Below are positions 44,101 to 56,000 of a stretch of DNA of 64,000 nucleotides, one piece after another. The translations under genes and the position numbers were made by a program. The DNA comes from Micractinium sp. NFX-FRZ. Taxonomy: Eukaryota; Chlorophyta; Trebouxiophyceae; Chlorellales; Chlorellaceae. The stretch covers positions 1 through 64,000 of the forward strand of contig JAPTJF010000174.1 in assembly GCA_029339195.1 (NCBI GenBank). The letters run 5' to 3'. The first letter of the stretch is position 1. Each line of letters begins with the position of its first letter. The notes below the pieces were generated by a model. That model was given only the letters and a program-made list of their open reading frames with translations, did not search any database and was not told the origin of the DNA.

Positions 44101-46649
44101 CCTGCACCTCTCCCAGCTGCGCACGCACCTCCACCGCAGCCTGCCGGCAGTGCGCCGCCTCCGCCGCAAATGCTCCCAACGCGGCCTGCTGCTGCTGCCG
44201 CTGCCGCTCCAAGCCTAGCCGCGCACCCATTGCCGACTGCAGCGCCTCGCTGCGCCCCGCCAGGTCACGCAGCCGCCCCTGCAGCGCCGCCAGTGACGTG
44301 ATGCACTGCTGCGCGCTCGCCACCGTCATCACACGAGGTGCCGCTGCCCCTGCTGCGCCGGCGCTGGCAGGGGCGCCAGCCCCCCTGCCGCCTGCCCCTG
44401 CTGCCGCCGCTGCTGGGAGCTCGCTGGCTGCCGTGGTGGTGGTGATGCGAGAGAGGGTGGTGGTGGAGGTTTGATCCGACCCCGCATCGCTCTCAGCATC
44501 CGACAGGCCCCCTTCTGCCGCCAGCTCAGCGCCAGGCACACTCTGAAGCGACCCGGCCTCTGACAGATTCGGGGTGCTGCGCAGCAGCTTGGACACCAGC
44601 AGGGAGGCAAACCCACGGCGAGCCGGGCCCGGAGGCACCGGCGGCGGCGCCGCCGCGGCATCCTCGCCGGCGTTGCCGCCGCCGCCGGCTGTCATCCCAC
44701 GCCTGAGCAACTCGTGGTGCGGCGCAGGCAAGGACTGCAGAGGGACAGGGCGGAGCTAGGAATGTCGACAGACAGGGCTTGTGCAACTGGCGCGCCACTC
44801 TGAGGCCTTCCAGAGCCAGCCGCCCCTCCACACGTACTGTGCTAGCCGAACACGCCACCCCCAAGCCATCCTCCCTCCTGGCTCTCCCTCCCTACCAGCA
44901 CGTCATTCTGCACAAGGGCATCGCCAGGCGAGGCGGCACACCCGGCGGGGCAAAGGAGAGCGCTCACCTGACGCGGCAGCGGGGGTGGGCACAGGTAGGC
45001 GCCATCCGCAAATTGCAGAACCAGCGTGTTGGGCTGCAGGGGCTGCCGGAGGGCAGCCAGGTCAGCGCCAGCTGGGCACAGCTCCTCCAGGCTATCCAGC
45101 TGCCAGGCAGCTACCAGGCGACCGGGGCAGCACCCCGTGCCTGCCAGCGCCTCTGCCACCGCCCCTGTCCAACCCGGGGCTGCTGCTGATGATGAGGTTG
45201 CAATTGGAGGCTCCACGCCTGCATCTGCTTCTGCTGCTTCTGCTGTTGCTGCTTCTGCTACTGCTTCTGCCGGCTCTGCCGGCTTTGCTTCTGCTGCTGC
45301 ACCGGCTGAGCTGCCCAAAAGCGTGACAGCAGCAGCAGCAGAGCTCCCGTTGAGCAGGTCACCCATGCCGTGCTGGGCTTCGAATGCTGCTCCCCCCTGC
45401 ATCACACCATTCTGCTTGGGGTGCTGCTCCTCCGCCTGCTCCCGCTGCTCTGGCTGTGTCTGATGTGGCTGCTTGCGCTGTGTGTGCTGCCCCTCTGCGC
45501 TGCCAGCACGCTGCCCGTCACCCTGCTGCGCATGCTGCCGCCGCGGACTGCCAGGTGGCGTGTCAGCAACAGTAGCTGGCTCCGCACATTCGCTGCCACC
45601 TCCTGCTGGGCTGCGGGCGGCCCCAGGGAGCAGCCCATTGGCAGCATCCCTTGCCGGTGCCTGCTCGCTGCCCTGCCACTCTGCTGCTGCCTCCGCCTCT
45701 GCCTCTGCTGCCTGTCCCTCGTGCGATCTGCCCGTCGCCGGCAGCTGGAACGCCGGGCGGGCAGCCGCGGACGGCAGCAGCGGCCGGCCAGCATCTTCCT
45801 GCGTCCCATCTGCTGCCGCTGCTCCAACTCCCACTGTCGCCGCCGCATCTGCCAACAAGCTGGCAGGCTCACAATCTGATGCCTGCTGCTGTGCCTGCTG
45901 TGCCTGCTGCTGCAGTGGCTCCAGAGCGTGCAGCGCCAGCAGGAACTGTGTCCCCTCCTCCCTGCCATCCAGCAGCGCATCTTCTGCCAGCAGCTGCTCA
46001 TCGCTCCATGCCAGCGGACGCCACTCTGGGTTGGCGCTGCCGGCCTGCAGTGCCAGCGCAAAAAGCAGCATGGAGTGGCGTGGGATGCATGGAGGCAGCT
46101 TGCAGGGTAAAGTAGGGGTGTCAGAGGAGCCGAAACAAAAGCACTTGCGCCGCAAACAGCGGCTTGCGCGTGGCCAGCCAATTGCAGCAGCGATACTGAA
46201 ACACCGCAGCCAGAGCGAGCCTCTGGCCGCTCTAAAAGTGATGCGGCACCCCTGCTCCTCCTTCCTACCCTCTCACCGCCTCACTGCGGTAGACGAGCCG
46301 CCAGGCGGCGTCTCCAGCGGCGCGTGCTGCCAGCGTAACGCAGTGCGGCGCCGGCGCGGCGCCCTTGCTGACGCAGCCCAGCAGCAGGCCGCGCCCGGCC
46401 ACGCTCTCCAGCTGCCGCAGCCTCTTGGGAGGGTGCTGCAGCGGGAAAGAGGGGATCAGTACTGAAGAAAGCAAGCCAAAGGCAGGATGTATGGAAGGCG
46501 GCCCCCTGTCAGGGAGCCAGGTCAGTGCGGGCGGGCGCCGCCGCTGCCAACTCCTGTACGCTCACGAGCCCAATCAGAGGGCCCCACCGGATGTCAGCAT
46601 GCATGGCATCGTCATTACTGCGCACCCAGGCCTCGGAAGGCTGCGCCAT
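41174..46649 (-). CDS. VPS38: UVRAG/VPS38-like subunit of the VPS34 PI3-kinase complex
   Basis: Ten minus-strand exons: 46649-46566, 46435-46277, 46044-44968, 44734-44007, 43742-43612, 43418-43199, 42645-42510, 42295-42185, 41894-41837, 41337-41174 (955 residues). Family-specific signatures are in the C-terminal quarter: YLGVPLRYPLALRGSRSAV, EYPLYCDSNRERARFAVGV and FLLNKDVIQLLQAHGI followed by an LHNLYKLLL helix, as in Atg14/UVRAG-family proteins. The middle (about 500-682) has long Gln/Ala/Leu helices fit for the coiled coil that pairs with Beclin/VPS30. Residues 82-440 are a long Ala/Gln/Glu low-complexity insertion. The predicted role is PI3P production for endosomal sorting and autophagy. 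VPS38 is preferred to ATG14 because of the LGVPLRYP motif, but the two are related. The exon 8/9 junction was chosen by phase and is less certain. Confidence 0.82.
41330..41485. repeat. Weak echo of the last VPS38 exon's acceptor
   Basis: GAACACGCCCACTGCGGGGG at 41328-41347 resembles GAACATGCCCACTGCAGGGG at 41461-41480, about 133 bp apart in the preceding intron. The similarity is short. Confidence 0.55.
42610..42745. repeat. Echo of VPS38 exon 7 acceptor
   Basis: CCAGCCCGCCGATGGACAGC then CGCATCTCCTGCCTGCAG (about 42614-42651) recurs as a close copy at about 42706-42743, 92 bp away in the preceding intron. The copy keeps a CTGCAG acceptor and QEMRLSIGGL coding on the minus strand. Confidence 0.88.
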
Positions 46650-46992
46650 GCCCCAGAGCTGCCACGTTTTGCAGGCGTCCGCTGAATTCCGACGGCCTTG
46701 CCGGAGCCTTGGCTCAGTAAATGGCGAGGATCATTCGATGGCGCATTAGGGACGTGTCTCGGCAGCGTCTGGAAACGGAGATCAATTAGTTCCGAATCGG
46801 AGTGCTGGGTGGAAGGCTTGCTGGCTTGTGGGGTTCAACATATACGCACAGGGATGCGATTTACGTCGGATGGCGGCTCTTAGCTTGAATTGGAGAGCGC
46901 GCCGCCACGTCCTCAGGTCCATGCCCAGCAGGTCTCCTCCGCCCTCCCGCGGGCTATTTTCGCTTTCAATAAGCTTTCTTAAGCCTTCCAAG
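46650..46992. promoter_or_regulatory. Bidirectional promoter region (VPS38-like / RING)
   Basis: 343 bp between head-to-head ATGs. No open frame is supported. Both promoters and 5' UTRs must fit here unless there are leader exons. Confidence 0.5.
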
Positions 46993-49230
46993 ATGGAGCC
47001 AGAGGAGCAGAGCCACCGGTGCATCATCTGCCTGGCGGAACCTCTCAAGCCCGCCAAAGTCTCTGAGTGCCATTGTGGGCACTCGTACTGGTGAGTGGGA
47101 GACTAAGGAAGTAGGCAGATGCGGGGCCACGCTTGCACAGCGTTGCCAGCCGCTGCCGCCGCCGCCGCCGCCTGCTGGCGCTGCAAACAACTGTGCCCCT
47201 GTCCCTTGCCCTTTGCAGCCTTGAATGCCTGCAGCAGTGGTGCCGCACGCGCCGGCAGCCCAAGTGCCCGCTGTGCCAGGCGGAGATAAAGCACATTGTT
47301 TGCGACGGCGTGCAGCAGGTGTGCGGTGGGGGGGCCCTTTGGGCGGCCAAGCGGGAGGCGTGCCCGCCGAACCGCCGCCGCTCCTTCTCCTGCCCCGTGC
47401 TGCCTTCCCATCAGTAAATGCCCTGTTTGCACCAAAGCCTGTCTGCTCTTGTCGTCCCCCAACCCTAGCCCACCCCCACCCCACCCCGACCCGCTGCTGC
47501 CCGCAGGACGCGCCCGCTGCCGACCGGCTGGCAGAGGAGGGGCCCGACCTAGGATGCCTGGACCACGCGTACTTCAGGGCCGAAAGCGACAGGCTGCTGT
47601 GCAGGTGGGGGCGCAGCGCTGGGAGCGGCCTGCTGCTGTGCTGTGCTGTGCTGTGAGCTGCTGTCCCGACGTCAGGTTGGGCTGAGAGCAGCCAGCATGG
47701 GGGCAGTGTGTGCAGGCAGCTGCTCTGCATGCTGGGTTGGCACGGTTGGCAGTGCAGTAGCCGAGCACGGCAGGTCCTATCGCCTGGCGGGGGCCACTTC
47801 ACAGCCTGTTCTGTGTCATGACGGGTGTGTGACCTACCTCTCACTGGCCGTCTGCATCACCACCCCCGCTGTCGCGCGCGCTGCAGAGCACGGCAGGCGC
47901 AGCTGCACCTGGTGCGCTCCGCCTATGGCTGCGGGCGCCAGGGGTCCAGCGCCGCCGACGACGCCAGCGACACGCTGCAGCAGGTCATCACCACACTGGC
48001 GGGGTACAAGTAAGTGGGTGGGGGGGGCAGGGCACGAGGCAACAGACGAAGAGCATGCTGCAGCAGAAAGCAGAAGCATGCGGTGGGGGGAGCAGGGGAG
48101 ATGGAAGAGGGGAGGCAGCGTCTGCCCGCCCCCAGGGCGGATGGGACCAGAGGGCTGGGCTTTCTGCCTGCCCAGCAAGCATGCCTGCATGTATATGTGT
48201 GTGAGAAACCACCCCGTCTCCCTGCTTGCCCGCCTGTCTGCTGCTCGCCTGCCAATCTCAATCGGTGCGCACCCCAGCCTCCCACCACCCTCTCACCACC
48301 TCCCACCCCAGCAGGGAGGACATGCAGCGCGAGGTGCCCTTCCAGCCTGAGGCCGTGCTGCACGAGCTCTACAGGTGAACGGTGTGTGCGTAAGTGTGCG
48401 TGTGTGTGTGTGCGTATGCATGCGTATGTGTGTGTGCGTAGGTGTGTGTTTGTGTGCGCGTGCGTGCGTAGCGTGCACTGTGCTGGCCCGGGTACTTGGC
48501 GGGGGGCCTGCGTCGTCAGGCGCACTTTGGGTGTGAGGAATCAAGCAGTACCCGTACTCCCTGCTGGCTCACGCCTCGACTATTTGCACACCCCTGGATG
48601 TGCAGCCTGGACCAGCTGGTGCAGTCAATAGCGGCCGGCGGCTGGGCTGTGGGCGGCCGCGGCGGCGGCGGGCTGGAGCAGGCTCCCTCGGCGAGGTTCA
48701 GCGCGGACGATGCGGCGGCAGGGCTGCATGAATGGGAGGACCCTTCAGGTGGGTCGGCTCACCCCTCCTATCCACAGCTGGCTGGCGCTTGCCGCGAGGG
48801 GGGGGGAGGGGGGGGGCACTCTACTGACGTTCTAGGCCTGCGCAATGCGTCTGCTGTTGCGGTTGTTCTTCGAATTTGGCTGCCAAGAAGTGCCTTGATT
48901 GCCTGGCGTTGGCTCTGTGCATCGGCTGCAGTTTAGCCGGCCTGTCTCACCTTCCCCTTACCCTCACCCCCCACTGTTTCTTTGTCATCTGCTTGCCCGC
49001 CTGCAGACGACAGCGGCGGAGGGTATAGCGATGGGGACGGCTGCGGGATTGACAGCCGCTCGCGGCACCGGCTTGAGCGCGGCATCAGCATCACCCCCGG
49101 CCGCCGGCCGCCCGGAGGCGGTAGAGGCGGCGACGGCGGGCGGCGGCGCAGCAGCGGCAGCGCGCTGGCGGGCAGTAGAAGCAGCGGCAGCCTGTCGGGG
49201 GGTGGCGGCGGCGGAGGGCGGCGGCGATGA
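46993..49230 (+). CDS. RING-finger protein (probable E3 ubiquitin ligase)
   Basis: Seven exons: 46993-47090, 47219-47318, 47507-47604, 47887-48009, 48315-48374, 48606-48748, 49007-49230 (281 residues). Splicing exons 1 and 2 restores a C3HC4 RING: HRCIICLAEPL, CHCGHSYCLECLQQWC, KCPLCQAEI. This is Topors-like in having CIICL and a short post-RING IKHIVCDG segment. RING domains recruit E2 enzymes. Downstream are charged helices (LDHAYFRAESDRLLCR, DTLQQVITTLAGYK, DMQREVPFQPEAVLHELYR) and then a Gly/Ser/Arg-rich tail. No membrane segment is visible. The start is the first ATG before the RING; an upstream leader frame exists but has no support. Ligase activity is inferred from the domain. Confidence 0.85.
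48380..48468 (+). repeat. GT-rich simple repeat
   Basis: Imperfect GTGTGTGCGT-type repeat directly after the exon 5 donor of the RING gene. Confidence 0.85.
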
Positions 49231-50008
49231 GGCAAGGCGTCCCGGCATGCTGCTCTGCCTCTACCCACTGCTATTGGCGCTTCCTGATCTGCCTCCAGTG
49301 ACCTTTAACAGTTAGCACGCTGCATTGCACCAGAGAGCCGCATGGCCAGGCCAAATGTGGGGCGCACCGCACCAAGCTGCGGCAGGTCGGGCAAGCCTGG
49401 GTCGTCAGATCATCAGGCGGCAGCATGGCAGCTGCCCGTATGGCCTTGATGGGTGCAGCCACTCCGGTACCTCTTTGTTAGGCCAACTGATCATTTGAGG
49501 CTGTGCACAGCTGTGCTTGCATGGCAGGGAGCTGGGAGACCACCCCTTGACTCTGCCGAGAAATCTTGTGCCCTGGCTGCTGACACCGACACAGCGCCAG
49601 GCCTTGTTGGCAGAAGGATGAAGAGCTGAGGAAAGAGAAGATCGAGCGGTCCCCTGTCACTAGCAAGACGCCGTTCCATGTTCCCTAAGGCCCGCCCCCG
49701 TATGTGCTTGGCCTGCTCCACCCCCTTGAACCTTCCCAACCGCCATGCCACTTCAGCCCATTCTTGTGCCCATGCCTGTGCCTGCTCGTCTTCCCACGTG
49801 GACCTGACCAAGGCCCCTAGGTTCGGCTGGGCTCGACTATCAGCCAAGCCATTGCCGGGTTGTCTGCCTGGACGCAGTTCTGTTCTGGGTGTGTTTAGCT
49901 TCTGTCTGAATTCCCTGGAAAGAAGCAAGCCAGGCTGGCGCCGGTGGCCGCCGGTGGAACCGCTAGTCTCTTGGTCTCGCTTCACTCCCCCAGCAATCAT
50001 CCCCAACC
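49231..50008. other. Intergenic region upstream of channel 2
   Basis: About 780 bp with the RING 3' flank and the channel 2 promoter/5' UTR. No domain-bearing open frame was found on either strand. Confidence 0.45.
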
Positions 50009-53000
50009 ATGTCGGGCGAGGAAGGGACGCCGCTGCTGGCTCACGCTCAGGAGGATGCCCTGTGGGACCGGGTGGAGGCGGCGCCCGCGCACGGGCCGCT
50101 GAAACCCGGGCCCACAGTGGCGCAACTGGTGGCGGAGCACCCAGCCAACGTTGTTCGCTACCTGCAAAAGTCGGGGGTGCAGAAGCTGGGCGAGTTTGAG
50201 GTCCAGGTGCGTGATAATGCGTCGAGGAAGCCGCTGGATGTGGGGTGGCCTTGGACAGGCCCTGGCACGCAGGCAGCGACTGTGCGAGCTCCCAGGAGCT
50301 AGGCAGGGCCGCCGATCGGGAGGCACCGGCAAGAGGCGATGAGCGGGCACAACACCGCCGCAGTGCCATGGCGGCCTCGCGTGTCCTCCCGCCTCCCTTC
50401 CCCTGTGCCTCCCACCCTGCCCCCCTCATGCGCCGCCTCACCCTGAATTTCTGCCTCTGTCACACCTACAAACAGAGCTCCCTTAGCATCGGGCCGCGGG
50501 GTGGCACAGGGGGGACACTCTGGGGAGAGACGACCAGCCGCCACCTCTTGCTGTACCTACCTTAAATCACCGATGTGTCTCCCACTTCTGGCTCCTCCTG
50601 CTGGCTTCAAGCAGGATTCACTGGTGCTGGGGCGCCTGGGGTCTGACTCAATTGTAACCCTGGGGGCGGACCGTGCCGACATCGACTACGAGGCGGTCTG
50701 GAGGCAGGAGCTGGGGCAGCCCAGAGCGGAAACACAGACAGGTGGGTGGGCGGGTGGGCGGGTGGGTGCACCTTTGTGTGGGCGGGGCGAGGCATGCGGG
50801 CATATGAGGATGTACTTTCACTGCGGCGTGTACTTATGCAGGCACAGGAGGTTGTGGTAGCCGAGACTGCACACCCTCTGTAATGCTGCCTGCTTTCTTG
50901 TGATACGCCGCCTTGTGAGCGGCCTCGTGCCGGCAGCCGCTGCGCGCCCAGCTGCACACCCTTTCCAAGCCCACCTGCGCGCCTGCTGGCTCATTGTGGG
51001 CCTCCCCATGCAGGCTGGACCAGCACCATTCCTGTGATCGCTTATGTGGTCAACATAAAAGATGCGGCGGCCGCCGACAAGGACGGGCTGCTGCAGCCGC
51101 TGCTGCGCCGCTGGCAGGCGGGCGGGCTGTCGTACGCGGCCTTTGCGCTGCCCGCCGTGCAGGCAGTGATCGGTGCGCTGAGGGGGAGTGGCTGCGTCAG
51201 CAATGCTTGTTGTGGGTGTCCGCTGAGGAGGGACCGGGCTGGCTAGCGGTTGCTTGGTTGTGCTGCCTGCGGTGCAGGCGGTGGTTGGTGCGCTGGAGAG
51301 GGTGGAGGAGGGGCGGGGAGGTGTGTTGAGGCTCGCCTTTGCGCCAGGGCGGGATGCCGCCCTTCTATCAAGGTGAAGGCCGGCGGTTGGTGCGCTGGAG
51401 GGAGAGGGTGGAGGAGAGCGGTGGTGTCGTGGGCAGCGGGGAGCAGGGGATGGGATAGTGGGGGTGGATGGGGGAGCAGAGAGAGGTTGCCTGGGTGCTG
51501 GGCGGGGAGGGAAACGCTGTGAGTGCGTGAAGTGAGCAAGGATGGGAGCCCCGTGAGGCAGGAGGGCCGCTGGGTGCCATCTTTTCAAGACAGACTCCAG
51601 CGCAGCAGGCCCACCCTCACAAACATGTACTGCCACTGATCGTCTGCCCTGTCCACCTCAATTGCCCACCACCGCCTGGCGCCCGCAGACTGGAAGTGGT
51701 CCCGCTTCTGCAAGCGCCTGCTGCTGTGGGAGCTCGCTTGCTTCCTCCTCTGGCTGGCCGCCTTCTTTGCCTTCACAATCCTCTTCCAGGCAGGCCGGGG
51801 GGCGGCGGGGTGGGGTGGGACAGGGGCCGGGAAGAGAGGTGGGCCTTCTGGCACGCGGGGTGCGGAAGTTGCGCTGAGTGGACCAGGCAGACAGGCGGGC
51901 AGGCGGGCGGGCAGGCAGGTGGTTACCCCCACTCCCCTGGTTGTGCACCGCCGACCAGCCGGGCCTGAAGCTGAGACTGCCCTCACACTTTTAATGCATC
52001 GTTCTTTGTTCATGCCATTGTTTCCTTCTGTGTCTGCCTGCAGGACGAGGACATGAAGGTCAGCCTGCGCCAGCTGCTGTCCACCCCGCGCGGCCGCGCC
52101 ACCGTGGCCTGCGACTTTCTGGCCCTCGTCGGCATGGCGCCCTTTGTGGTGATTGAGGTGAGGCGTGGCGGCACTGTCGGGAAGGATTTGTCGTTGTGCA
52201 CTGAACTGGCCTGTAAAGTGCAATGCAGTTGGAGGTGAGCGTGGGGCCACCGTCACCCGAAATGCGGCCTCATCAGGCTGACGCTCATTGGCGCGGCACC
52301 CTCCTGGGTTGTTTGCCGCAGCCCGGTCCGCACTCTCCCTGTCCCTTGCCCCCCCGGTGCCGCCTGTATTTCGGCTACCTGACTGCTCCAAGGCCCACAC
52401 CCCTGCCTGACGCCCGCAGTTCTCCACGCTGACGGCGTATGGCCTCAAGGGGTGGGCCACGGTGTGGAACGTGGTGGACGTGGCAACGTACATCCTACAG
52501 GTGTGGGAAAGAGTTGCTGTGTTGAGCTGTGCTGGGCTGTGCTGGGCCTGTGTTATGCTGCGCAGTGGAGAGTTGCAGATTAGTGGGGGCCATGGTTCGC
52601 CTTGCGCCCTCCCATCCGCAGCACCAGCCACACGCTGCTGCTGTGCCGTCGTCCCACTTGCCGTCAACTTAACCGCCCATCTGGCTGGTTGCGACATGTC
52701 GGCCTGACGTGGCCCGCACCACGGCACCACCCACTGCCTCCCCCCCGCAGATTGCGATTGTGACCCAGCACCTGGGTCGGCTGGACATCTCGTCAGACTA
52801 CCTCAGGTGCTGCACGCTGTGCTGTGCAACGCCTGCTGTCCATGCTGGCCCCTGCTGTGACCTGGGCTCATGCTGTGCCTGCTGCATCTTGCTCGACATC
52901 CCATCACACCACCTGTTTCTGTGCCCGCTGGCACGCTGCCCCTGCTGTGCCCTGTTGGGCCGTGCAATGCCATGCTGTGCCCTCGGTGCTGTACCTGCTG

Positions 53001-56000
53001 TCCCTGCTGTAGCTGGCACCCGTGCACACCGTTTGCACACCCTGCATAGCTGGGACCGCCTGTGAGCCCGCCACCGCCTCCAGGGTCTGCCTGCCTGCTG
53101 TGCCTGCTGAGCCTCCCCCCGCCTCTCTCCCCCTCCCCTCTTCCATGCAGCATCCTGGCCGCCACACAGTGCATCCTGTTGCTGCTCAGGTGCCTTGGTG
53201 AAGGGGCCTGGCAGGGCAGCTGGGGACCAGGTTGTGCGCCGCCACCGCAGCTGCCGCCGCCGCCTCGTTGCCTGACCGCCTCACTGACCACCCCACACCC
53301 TTCCTGTGCCCTGCTGATATGTTCTGCAGGCTGCAGTACTTCAGCAGGTGAAGCAAAAGGGCTTGGGCAGGCTTGAATAAACAGACTTCCATCAACCAGT
53401 CACCACTCGCTCACAACAGGGATTGAGTAGGCGGCAGTCGTGCCTGACCATTACCGGGGAAAGCTGCATGGCGCCAGGAAGGAGCAGATGCTGCGCCAAG
53501 CCTATGCAGTGCTTGCAAAGCTGTTGAGAAGGAGCCTCCCACACTTGAAGCGCCGACTTCTTTGGGTTTGCAGGGTGTTCCGTGCCACGCGCTTTTCCTT
53601 TCTGGAGGACATCAAAGAGGTGGGAGTGTGTGGAGGAAAGAGGTGGGGTGGCAGCTCGTGGCCGGCTGGCTGGGTGGGGTGCCGCCAGCTAGGCGTGGCC
53701 GGATCCTTGTGTTGGTGAGGGGCCACTTGTGTGTGGCCAGGCAGCCTAGAGAGCCACCTTCCAACCCCTGCAGCCCTGTTCACTGGCCCCTGTGTTGATC
53801 TTGAACCCACGTGCCATCCACCCACCCACACGCCTCTGTATTCTGTGCTCTCTTGAATATCGCCACACGCGTGTGCCGGCACCCGCTGGTGATCACCCAC
53901 ACGCCTCTGTATCCCCAGTGCACCCCCCTGCGCGCGTCCCTACCCACCCCCCTCCTGCCCTCCTGCCCTCCCCCCCCAGGTGCTGCTCTCCATCAAGTGG
54001 TACCTGCTCTTCCTGGCGCTGCTGGTGGTGGGCTTTGCCACCTCCTTCCACATCCTGTTCAGGCGCGACCAGAAGCAGCACGAGGTGCGTGGGGGGTGAT
54101 GGTGTGCGGGCTGACAGGTGTAGATCCGGGGCATGGGTAGGGCATGGGTAGGATGCCGGAGGCTTTAGCAACACCAGCGCTTTGCCGGTTCTGGCCACGC
54201 CTTTCCTGTCCAGCAGTGGTGGCCAGGCGCGGCGCACGGTGCGGGGAGGGGGGGGCAGGATTCAACGTCCAGTGGCAGCCCCCGCCCGCCCGCCCAGCAT
54301 GTGCAGCGCCCTGCATCTCCCATGGCAAACTGCCCTGCCTCCGCCCTCCCTCCCTCCCCTCCTCCATGACCCACCTCCCACCTCTACGTCCATTCCCCAA
54401 CTCTGAACACACTGCCTGACTCGGCCCCACTGGCTACAGCCTGACGGCCTTGGAACACGCAAACTCCTCCCTGCCTGCAGAACTTCAGCACCATTGGCAA
54501 GAGCCTGATGACCATGGTCACCTGGATGGCCGGCAACGCAGACCTGAACCCGCTGTACGAGGACAACCGCAATCCGGGTGAGCAACTGCTGTCTCTGTGT
54601 CCACCCAAAAGGGGGTCTGTAGGTGGGGCGGTGAGTTGGTGCGCGGGTTGGCACAGCGGGGGGCAGCCCTGTGAATGCAATAGCGCCTGGGTCCTGCCTC
54701 CTGACTTCCGTGACAAGCTTGCTTGTGGGCGCTCCCCCCCACACCCTGCCGCTGTGCTGCTCTGCCCCCTGCCCCCCGGATGCAGTGGCTGCCAGCGTGC
54801 TGGGCGTGCTGTTTGTGTTTGTGCTGGCCACCGTGCTCATGAATCTTCTCATCTCCATCATGACCACCACTCTGGACAAGGTGACACCCACGCGGGGAGG
54901 GTACAGAGGTTCAACCTCAAGTTGAGGGCAGGGTGCGGTCGGGCCAGGCTTTAGGAGGGGTGGGCAGAGCGCGTGTGGTTGAGAAGGGAAGATTTGGCAG
55001 GCACGACATTGTGCCTAGGAACATGCCCATCACTCCCGCCATTCTGCACCTGCCCCTCCCCCCCATCTTCTTGCCCACCCGCCGCTCATTGCACTTCCCT
55101 GCAGGTCACGGAGAACGAGGGGCTGCGCATGCTGCTCTCCAAGGCGCAGGCAATTGACGAGCTGGAGGCAACCATTCCCAGGTGGGGTGAAAGTGGTTGG
55201 GCTGCACGACGCGGGAGGGACCACTGAGTGGAGTGGCGTGCACATGCTGTGTGGGGATCATAGCAGTGGCCGAAGGTCAGCAGGCGAGGGGCGGCAGCTC
55301 TTGATTCGTGATCCGGCAGGGCATGATCAACAGCTGGACGCATGGTGAGATAGGCTCCAAGGGCGGCGGCACTGATGCCACACGCTGCACCCCCCGACCG
55401 CCCTGCCCCTTGTTTGTGTTCCCGCCCACCTGCCCTCCCCCCGGCAAACCCGTGTCCACCTCCCCGCTTTCCACCTCCCCGCTTTCCACCCTGCCCACCT
55501 GCCCCCCCCCCCCCCTGCCTCACCCCACCTGCCTGCAGCTGGGTGGAGCGCCTGTTCCCGGGTCTGTACCCCCACTACCTCCACGTCCTGCGTGTCGACC
55601 CCGACAGGCTCGACTCCGTCGGGTGCGCGGTAGGGTGGCGTGCATGGCGTGGTGTGGTGCTGTGGTGTGGCGTGGTGTGGTGGCTGCGGGCTGTGGGCAC
55701 TGGGCAGGTGTGCTGCGAGGTGAGGTGAGCGGGGGTGGGCGTTTCTCCGCTGCGCGGTCTTGTGATGGTTTCAACCGACCAATCACTAAAGTTAGTGCAC
55801 TTCATGAAGCCAGCATGCGTCTCAGGGGACTGGCACCCCTGCTGGCTGCCCGTGGACTTGATGTGTGCACATGTAATGATTGGTTGATTGAGTTGCGGCA
55901 CCTCGATTGCGGGCAACAGAATGCGGGTATTTCATTACCAGTTTCTCGAAGGCGTGGGGGCAAGCATCGGCAGCGCCACGACTGGGTTGCAAGACTCGCA

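Noticed and set aside
45473..46465. Plus-strand open frame of about 330 codons
   Set aside because: Antisense shadow of VPS38 exon 3, whose Gln/Ala-rich repeats keep the opposite strand free of stops.
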